A stretch of 64,000 nucleotides of DNA from an uncultured Eubacteriales bacterium (GTDB taxonomy: Bacteria > Bacillota > Clostridia > Oscillospirales > Acutalibacteraceae): positions 1 to 64,000 of the forward strand of contig CAKTVV010000005.1 in the NCBI GenBank assembly GCA_934630515.1, in the 5' to 3' direction. A model generated the notes under the pieces. The model made no database searches, had not been told where the DNA came from, and saw only the letters and a list, made by a program, of their open reading frames with translations. This document shows positions 58,861 through 64,000 of the stretch, piece by piece (position 1 is the stretch's first letter; each line of letters opens with the position of its first letter). The position numbers were made by a program, and so were the translations under genes.

Positions 58861-59019
58861 ATGGAAGAAGCACTGCGCACCTACCGGGTCCGGTTCAAGG
58901 TGGACAACGTGACCACAGAGGAAGTGATCCGGGCTTACAGCGCCCCGGACGCCGAAACGCTGCTGGAAAAGAAATACGGCAATTGTAGAATAACCGTTAT
59001 CGCTAACGAATCCCAATAA
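58861..59019 (+). CDS. Short 52-residue protein
   Basis: ATG 58861, eleven bases after the previous stop, with GAGGGA upstream. The sequence reads MEEALRTYRVRFKVDN and later GNCRITVIANESQ: a compact beta-alpha-beta look with alternating charged residues. No family known. Too short for most gene finders, but the terminator immediately after it supports it. Confidence 0.55.
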   Translation: MEEALRTYRVRFKVDNVTTEEVIRAYSAPDAETLLEKKYGNCRITVIANESQ

Positions 59020-59022
59020 AAG

Positions 59023-59055
59023 AACGGGCATTGCGGCAAAGCAATGCCCGTTTTC
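59023..59055 (+). terminator. Terminator after the short protein
   Basis: AACGGGCATTGC with GCAATGCCCGTT (12 bp, six-base loop) followed by TTTTC. Confidence 0.85.
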
Positions 59056-59156
59056 GGCGTATCGGAGGTCTGCAGACACCCATTTCCGGCGGGAGCGGGG
59101 CGCTTTGGTGCGTGGGGGTGTTCCCCGGGAGCATCTGCGGTGAGCGAAAAACAAAA

Positions 59157-59183
59157 GGGGCTGCAGTCATATGACCGCAGCCC
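59157..59183 (-). terminator. Terminator of murC
   Basis: On the minus strand, GGGCTGC-GTCAT and ATGAC-GCAGCCC form a bulged 12-bp stem, followed by CTTTTGTTTTT. It is 13 bases past the murC stop. The 100 bases between here and 59055 show no gene. Confidence 0.75.
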
Positions 59184-59195
59184 TGTGTTTATAGG

Positions 59196-60578
59196 TTATT
59201 CCTTTTCTTTCAGCTTGGCGATGATCATGCGAGCGCATTTATATACATCGCCGCCGCCCATGGTCAGCACCAGATCGCCGGGCTGCACCTGCGCCGCCAC
59301 ATAGTCTGCGATCTCCGGAAAGGTGGGTAGGTATATCCCATGCTGCATCCGGTCGGTGATCTGCCGGGCGTGAACGTTCCACTCGTTGACCTCCCGGCTG
59401 CCCATAATATCGCTCACCACGGCGTGGTCGGCATGATCCAGCGCCTCGGCAAAGCCCTCCAGATGGCGGGCGGTGCGGGAATAGGTGAAGGGCTGAAACA
59501 CCGCCCACACCTCGTGATGCTCCAGCTCTCTCGCCGCCTTGAGGGTGGCGGCGATCTCGGTGGGATGGTGGGCGTAATCGTCCGCCACCGTCACCCCGGC
59601 GTAGTCGCCGAGAAACTCAAACCGCCGTCCGGCGCCCCGGAAGGAGCGGATGCCCGCCTCAATGGCGGCGAAATCCATGCCGCACCGATGGGCGGCGGCA
59701 GCTACCGCCAGCGAGTTGCCTACATTATGCATTCCGGGCACCCCCAGATGGATCTCGCCCAGCCGCTCTCCGGCGTGCCACAGGTCATAGACCCCGAATG
59801 CGCCCCGCTCGGTGCGGATGTTTTTGGCTTGCCAGTCGCAGCCGTCGGACAAGCCAAAGGATACCAGCGTCTTGCCGGTGATGCCCTCCAGCGCCCGGCG
59901 GGTGTTGGCGTCGTCGGCGTTATAGATCACCGTATCGGTGGTCTGCTCGGCAAACCGGTGGAACGACCGGATCACCCCGTCCAGATCGCCGAAATAGTCC
60001 AGATGGTCGGCGTCCACATTGAGGATCACACCGACGGTGGGGGTCATCTCCAAATAATGATCCTTGAATTCGCATGCCTCGCACACCATGGTATCTCCGG
60101 TGCCGGCATGGCCGTTGGCGCCGATGAGGGGCAGCCGCCCGCCGATGAACAGGCTGGGGTCGGCGCCCGCCTGCAGCAGAATCTGGCTGAGCATGGAGGT
60201 GGAGGTGGTCTTGCCGTGGGTGCCCGCCACGGCGACGCTGGTCTTGTATTGCCGGGTGATCCAGCCTAAGAGCTTCGCCCGCTCCAGCAGTGGAATCCCC
60301 CGCTCCCGGGCAGCCGTCAGCTCCGGGTTGTCGGCGGGGATGGCGACGGTATACACCACCAGCTCGGCGCCGTCGATGTTGGCGGCGGCGTGGCCCATGG
60401 TCACCGGGATGCCCAGCGCCCGGATGCGGTTCAGATTGTCGGATTCGTTATTGTCGGAACCGCTGAGCTGATAGCCCTTGGCGTGGAGGATCTCCGCCAG
60501 CGGACTCATGCCGGAGCCGCCGATACCCACAAAGTGTACCCGGCGTACCCCCTCCAGCGGGTGGTTCAGATCGGTCAT
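59196..60578 (-). CDS. murC: UDP-N-acetylmuramate-L-alanine ligase
   Basis: 460 residues. The N-terminal Rossmann site is RVHFVGIGGSGMSPLAEIL (about 13-31). The ATP loop is VAGTHGKTTSTSMLSQIL near 117, with the Mur-family residues CEACEFKDHYLEMTP near 176 and LNVDADHLDYFGD near 195, and a C-terminal Mur_ligase_C with YAHHPTEIAATL near 345. It adds L-Ala to UDP-MurNAc, the first peptide step of wall synthesis. Full length; it is on the opposite strand to dacF. Confidence 0.95.
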   Translation of the reverse strand: MTDLNHPLEGVRRVHFVGIGGSGMSPLAEILHAKGYQLSGSDNNESDNLNRIRALGIPVTMGHAAANIDGAELVVYTVAIPADNPELTAARERGIPLLERAKLLGWITRQYKTSVAVAGTHGKTTSTSMLSQILLQAGADPSLFIGGRLPLIGANGHAGTGDTMVCEACEFKDHYLEMTPTVGVILNVDADHLDYFGDLDGVIRSFHRFAEQTTDTVIYNADDANTRRALEGITGKTLVSFGLSDGCDWQAKNIRTERGAFGVYDLWHAGERLGEIHLGVPGMHNVGNSLAVAAAAHRCGMDFAAIEAGIRSFRGAGRRFEFLGDYAGVTVADDYAHHPTEIAATLKAARELEHHEVWAVFQPFTYSRTARHLEGFAEALDHADHAVVSDIMGSREVNEWNVHARQITDRMQHGIYLPTFPEIADYVAAQVQPGDLVLTMGGGDVYKCARMIIAKLKEKE

Positions 60579-60727
60579 AGCTTCCTGTTCCTTTCTGCGT
60601 GGTATCGTCTATCCATTATATTGCCTTTTGCCGCAAAAATAAATACCTTTTGGCGGATTTGTGCAACTTTTTTCGGTTTCGTCCATATACATACAATCAG
60701 AACGGAAACGGAAAGGGGTCAACGCCT

Positions 60728-61954
60728 ATGAAACTGCGTCAATGGATCGCTGCGCTGGCGGTGCTGCCGGTGCTGGTGACCGGCTGGCCGGCGTCTGCCG
60801 CCGGGCGGGTCTTGTACGATGAGGAGAGCGGTATTGCGCTGGAGGAGCTGCTGAAGGAGGATGAGGCGGCGTGGCCGGCGGCGGCTGCCCCCGCCGCCGG
60901 ATTGGATATTCAGGCTAAGGGGGCGGTGCTGATGGATCAGGGCAGCGGCACGGTGCTGTATGAAAAGGACGCCCGCACCCATCTGCCCATCGCCTCGGTG
61001 ACCAAGGTGATGACGCTGCTGCTGGTGATGGAGGCCATCGGGGAGGGGAGGCTGTCCTTTGAGGAGCCGGTGACCTGCTCGGAGCGGGCGGCATCCATGG
61101 GCGGCTCGCAGATCTGGCTGGAGCCGGGGGAGACCATGACGGTGCGGGAGCTGGTAAAGGCCGCCGCCGTGGTTTCCGCCAACGACGCCTGCGCAGCGCT
61201 GGCGGAGCATATCAGCGGCACCATCGAGGCGTTTGTGGCGGCGATGAACGAACGGGCGGCGCAGCTGGGGATGGCGGATACCCATTTCAAGGACTGCAGC
61301 GGTCTGGATGATACCGGCTATTCCTGTGCGCTGGATGTGGCGGTGATGTCCCGGCAGCTGATGACTCATCCGGAAATACAGGAATTCACCACCATTTGGA
61401 TGGATACCCTGCGGGGCGGAAAATCCCAGCTGGTGAACACCAATAAGCTGGTGCGCCACTATAAGGGTGCTACCGGGCTGAAGACCGGCACCACCGGCGC
61501 CTCCGGACACTGTCTGGCGGCTACCGCCCAGCGGGACGGCACGGCGTTTGTGGCGGTGGTGCTGGGCTGCACCACCACCGCCGACCGGTTCGGCGGCGCC
61601 CGGGCGATGCTGGACTATGGGTTCTCTTCCTTTGTCAGCTATACGCCGCCGGAGGAGTCCCGGCAGGCGGCGCCCATCCCGGTGCTGCGGGGACAGGCGG
61701 AGCAGGTGGCGGTGACGGTGGACATTCCTGACGCCGTGTTGCTGAAGAAAGGCACCGAAAAGCAGGTGCAGCCGGTATGGGAGCTGGCGGAGGATCTGGA
61801 GGCGCCCGTCGCCGCCGGACAGGTGGTGGGAACGCTGCGGCTGATCGTGGGGGAGGAAACGGTGGGTGAATATACCGCCCGGGCGACGGCAGACGTCCCC
61901 CGGATGAGCTTTCGCTATGCCTATTTCCTGCTGATGGCGGCGCTTTTGCGATGA
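60728..61954 (+). CDS. D-Ala-D-Ala carboxypeptidase, DacF/PBP5 type
   Basis: 408 residues with a signal peptide ending near 25. Active-site Ser in IASVTKVMTLLL near 93-104, SxN in AAVVSANDACAALAE near 155, KTG in TGLKTGTTGASGHC near 255. A C-terminal PBP5-like region and a final hydrophobic stretch (FRYAYFLLMAALLR) anchor it outside the membrane. It trims pentapeptide stems and limits cross-linking. Ribosome site GAAAGGGG precedes ATG 60728. Confidence 0.88.
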   Translation: MKLRQWIAALAVLPVLVTGWPASAAGRVLYDEESGIALEELLKEDEAAWPAAAAPAAGLDIQAKGAVLMDQGSGTVLYEKDARTHLPIASVTKVMTLLLVMEAIGEGRLSFEEPVTCSERAASMGGSQIWLEPGETMTVRELVKAAAVVSANDACAALAEHISGTIEAFVAAMNERAAQLGMADTHFKDCSGLDDTGYSCALDVAVMSRQLMTHPEIQEFTTIWMDTLRGGKSQLVNTNKLVRHYKGATGLKTGTTGASGHCLAATAQRDGTAFVAVVLGCTTTADRFGGARAMLDYGFSSFVSYTPPEESRQAAPIPVLRGQAEQVAVTVDIPDAVLLKKGTEKQVQPVWELAEDLEAPVAAGQVVGTLRLIVGEETVGEYTARATADVPRMSFRYAYFLLMAALLR

Positions 61955-61988
61955 ATGTGTAAAAAAAGCGTGAACGGCAAAAAAAACG

Positions 61989-62017
61989 TTGCAAAAACCG
62001 GATCAATCGTGTAAAAT
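61989..62017 (+). promoter_or_regulatory. Promoter of pgi
   Basis: TTGCAA (61989-61994), 17 bp and TAAAAT (62012-62017). The leader to the pgi start is about 110 bases and holds no gene. Confidence 0.6.
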
Positions 62018-62131
62018 AGAGATGGAACATATTTCGTGTACGGATGCAACAATTCTCTATTGTAGCTCTGCCTTTTTTGGGGGATAATATCCAGTATAAA
62101 AAGGGTTTTGGCAGACGAAAGGATGAGCGAC

Positions 62132-63472
62132 ATGGCGGTAAGCATCAACACACGGTACATCAGCGATCTGGTGAGCGAGCGGGAGATCCTGGCTTTACAG
62201 CCGCAGGTAACGCTGGCGCACGATATGCTCCACAACGGCACGGGTCTGGGCAGCGATTTTCTCGGCTGGCTGGATCTGCCCGTGAACTATGACAAAGAGG
62301 AATTTGCCCGTATTCAAGCGGCGGCAGCCCGGATCCAGGCGGATTCGGACGTGCTGGTGGTCATCGGCATCGGCGGCTCTTATTTGGGCGCCCGTGCCGC
62401 TATCGAATTCCTCAAATCCAACAACTACAACCTCAAGAAAAAGGACACCCCGTCCATCTTCTTTGCCGGCAACAGCATTTCCGGCACCCAGCTCAGCGAG
62501 CTGCTGGAGCTGTGCGAGGGCAAGCGGGTATCGGTCAACGTGATCTCCAAGTCCGGCACCACCACGGAGCCGGCGATTGCTTTCCGGGTGTTTCGGAAGT
62601 ATCTGGAGGAGACCTGCGGGCATGACGAGGCGGTCAAGCGCATTTACGTCACCACCGACAAGAGCCGGGGCACCCTCAAGGCGCTGGCGGATCGGGAGGG
62701 CTACGAGACCTTCGTGGTGCCGGACGATGTGGGCGGACGGTTCTCGGTGCTGACGGCGGTGGGGCTGCTGCCCATTGCTGCCGCCGGCTGCGACATCAGC
62801 GCACTCATGCAGGGGGCGGCCGCCGCCCGGGCGGCGCTGAGCGATCCCTCGCTGGAGCAGAACGCCGCCTACCGCTATGCGGCGGCACGCACGGCGCTGC
62901 TGCGCCGTGGCTTTGCGGTGGAGCTGATGGTCAGCTACGAGCCTCAGTATGCGCTCATGAACGAATGGTGGAAGCAGCTGTTCGGCGAGAGCGAGGGCAA
63001 GGACGGCAAGGGTCTCCTGCCGGATTCGGTGATCTATTCCACCGATCTTCATTCGCTGGGTCAGTTCGTGCAGGACGGCTCCAACGTGCTGTTTGAGACG
63101 GTGGTGAAATTCCAGAAGCCCCAGCGGGAGATCTTCATTGAGGAGGAGCAGGAGAACGGCGACGGGCTCAATTTCCTGGCGGGCAAGCCCATGTCCTTCA
63201 TCAACGAAAAGGCATTCGAGGGCACTGTGCTGGCGCACACCGACGGCAACACCCCCAATCTGGTGCTGGAGGTTCCCGCCATGAACGAGGCGGAGCTGGG
63301 CTATCTGATCTACTTCTTTGAAAAGGCCTGCGCCGTGTCCGGCTATATGCTGGGGGTCAACCCCTTCGATCAGCCCGGCGTGGAGAGCTATAAAAAGAAT
63401 ATGTTCGCTCTGCTGGGTAAGCCCGGCTATGAGGACGCCCGGGCGGCGCTGGAGGCTCGTTTGGGGAAATGA
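62132..63472 (+). CDS. pgi: Glucose-6-phosphate isomerase
   Basis: 446 residues from ATG 62132, eight bases after AAAGGA (earlier in-frame starts lack spacing). The SIS domains hold VVIGIGGSYLGARAAIEFLK near 77-96 and the SGTT loop VISKSGTTTEPAIAFRVF near 139-156, and the catalytic Glu/His region lies in ELMVSYEPQYALMNEWWKQL. Length matches the short bacterial PGI group. Glycolysis/gluconeogenesis in the cytosol. Confidence 0.92.
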   Translation: MAVSINTRYISDLVSEREILALQPQVTLAHDMLHNGTGLGSDFLGWLDLPVNYDKEEFARIQAAAARIQADSDVLVVIGIGGSYLGARAAIEFLKSNNYNLKKKDTPSIFFAGNSISGTQLSELLELCEGKRVSVNVISKSGTTTEPAIAFRVFRKYLEETCGHDEAVKRIYVTTDKSRGTLKALADREGYETFVVPDDVGGRFSVLTAVGLLPIAAAGCDISALMQGAAAARAALSDPSLEQNAAYRYAAARTALLRRGFAVELMVSYEPQYALMNEWWKQLFGESEGKDGKGLLPDSVIYSTDLHSLGQFVQDGSNVLFETVVKFQKPQREIFIEEEQENGDGLNFLAGKPMSFINEKAFEGTVLAHTDGNTPNLVLEVPAMNEAELGYLIYFFEKACAVSGYMLGVNPFDQPGVESYKKNMFALLGKPGYEDARAALEARLGK

Positions 63473-63537
63473 TTTGGGATCAGCCGTCCCTCATCGGACG
63501 GTTTCCACTATACTAAAATCTTTAGGAGGACAATACA

Positions 63538-63942
63538 ATGATCACTCTGATTCTCGGACACAAGGGCTCCGGCAAGACCAAAAAGCTCATGGATCTGTGC
63601 AACGCCGCTGTGGAGCAGTCGAAAGGGAACGTGGTCTTTATCGAAAAGGATAACACCCTGACCTATGACCTGAGCCATAAGGCTCGTCTGGTGGCTGCAG
63701 AGGATTACGCCATCAAAGGCTTTGATGCATTGTATGGGTATATCGCCGGTATGTGCGCCGGCAACTACGACATCACCGACATCTTCGTGGATTCTGTGCT
63801 GAAGATCGGCGGTTCCGATCTGGAAGCGCTGGCAGATTTCGTGGGAAAGCTGGGACACCTGAACACCCGGGTGGTCATGTCCGTCTCGGCGGATAAGAAC
63901 GAGATCCCGGCACGGGTCGCTACGCTGGCAGAGGAGATCTGA
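63538..63942 (+). CDS. Small P-loop protein of unknown function
   Basis: 134 residues. GHKGSGKTKKLMDL at 7-20 is a Walker A. The acidic strand DITDIFVDSVLKIGG near 78-92 may be the Walker B, and HLNTRVVMSVSADKNEIP follows. Very short for an ATPase, so it may be a single-domain nucleotide-binding protein that acts with a partner. AGGAGG precedes the ATG. It has its own terminator. Confidence 0.75.
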   Translation: MITLILGHKGSGKTKKLMDLCNAAVEQSKGNVVFIEKDNTLTYDLSHKARLVAAEDYAIKGFDALYGYIAGMCAGNYDITDIFVDSVLKIGGSDLEALADFVGKLGHLNTRVVMSVSADKNEIPARVATLAEEI

Positions 63943-63963
63943 ACGGCTGTATAAAGTGTAAAA

Positions 63964-63994
63964 GGACGGCACACACTGCTATTGTGTACCGTCC
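63964..63994 (+). terminator. Terminator-like hairpin at the window end
   Basis: GGACGG-ACACA and TGTGT-CCGTCC pair with small bulges 22 bases after the P-loop gene. The T-run, if any, lies beyond the window. Confidence 0.5.
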
Positions 63995-64000
63995 GTGAGA

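Overview
The window reads as a Bacillota (Clostridia) genome, most likely an Oscillospiraceae/Ruminococcaceae-type gut organism. The reasons are the GC-rich chromosomal genes with strong AGGAGG ribosome sites, Clostridia-type small families (DUF6106-like, CwlD, DacF-type PBP), a TPP-riboswitch thiT gene, and a Gram-positive conjugative element with a sortase and a wall-anchored adhesin. No species can be named from sequence alone.

Positions 1 to about 28,380 are most of an integrative and conjugative element (ICE) whose left end, including the integrase, lies outside the window. Nearly all its genes run on the minus strand, so the operon reads from right to left. It opens with an accessory block (cysteine-rich protein, DUF4314, YubB/LPD28 protein, Dam methylase, AbrB-like and SpoVG-like regulators, DUF3846). 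Next come a lipoprotein, a giant Cna-B adhesin with a thioester domain, and the type IV secretion set (VirB2-like, VirB6/TrbL, PrgI, VirB4-like N-domain, sortase B, VirB4, NlpC/P60 hydrolase). A group of small proteins follows with an amidoligase/gamma-glutamylcyclotransferase pair, then a probable oriT region, a relaxase fused to Sel1 repeats, a toprim protein and the VirD4 coupling protein. At the far left are a TetR regulator and a truncated ABC transporter ATPase, probably cargo. An IS110-family element (16,153-17,704) sits between the ribosome site and start codon of the VirB6 gene. Its 5' noncoding end folds like a bridge RNA whose guide loops can be matched to the insertion site.

The ICE ends at a tRNA-Ser(CGA) gene (28,280-28,372, minus). 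Between this gene and a consensus promoter lie two tRNA-Ser 5' halves, both broken at the anticodon loop, which looks like a record of repeated integrations. Three terminator-like hairpins separate the tRNA from the first ICE gene.

From 28.8 kb onward the sequence is chromosomal. First come two beta-helix-type lipoproteins, divergent from an operon of VTC-domain polyphosphate polymerase, DUF4956 membrane protein, response regulator and histidine kinase. The shared intergenic region holds two back-to-back OmpR/PhoB-type direct repeats. Then follow a PfkB kinase, an ABC exporter, thiT with its riboswitch, trmO with an XRE regulator, a GH25 lysozyme, acpP, rimI-tsaD, a beta-helix protein, nnrD, mazF, a calcium-type P-ATPase, the comM-uvrC-aroK run, cwlD, an XRE regulator, a secreted protein, murC, dacF, pgi and a small P-loop protein.
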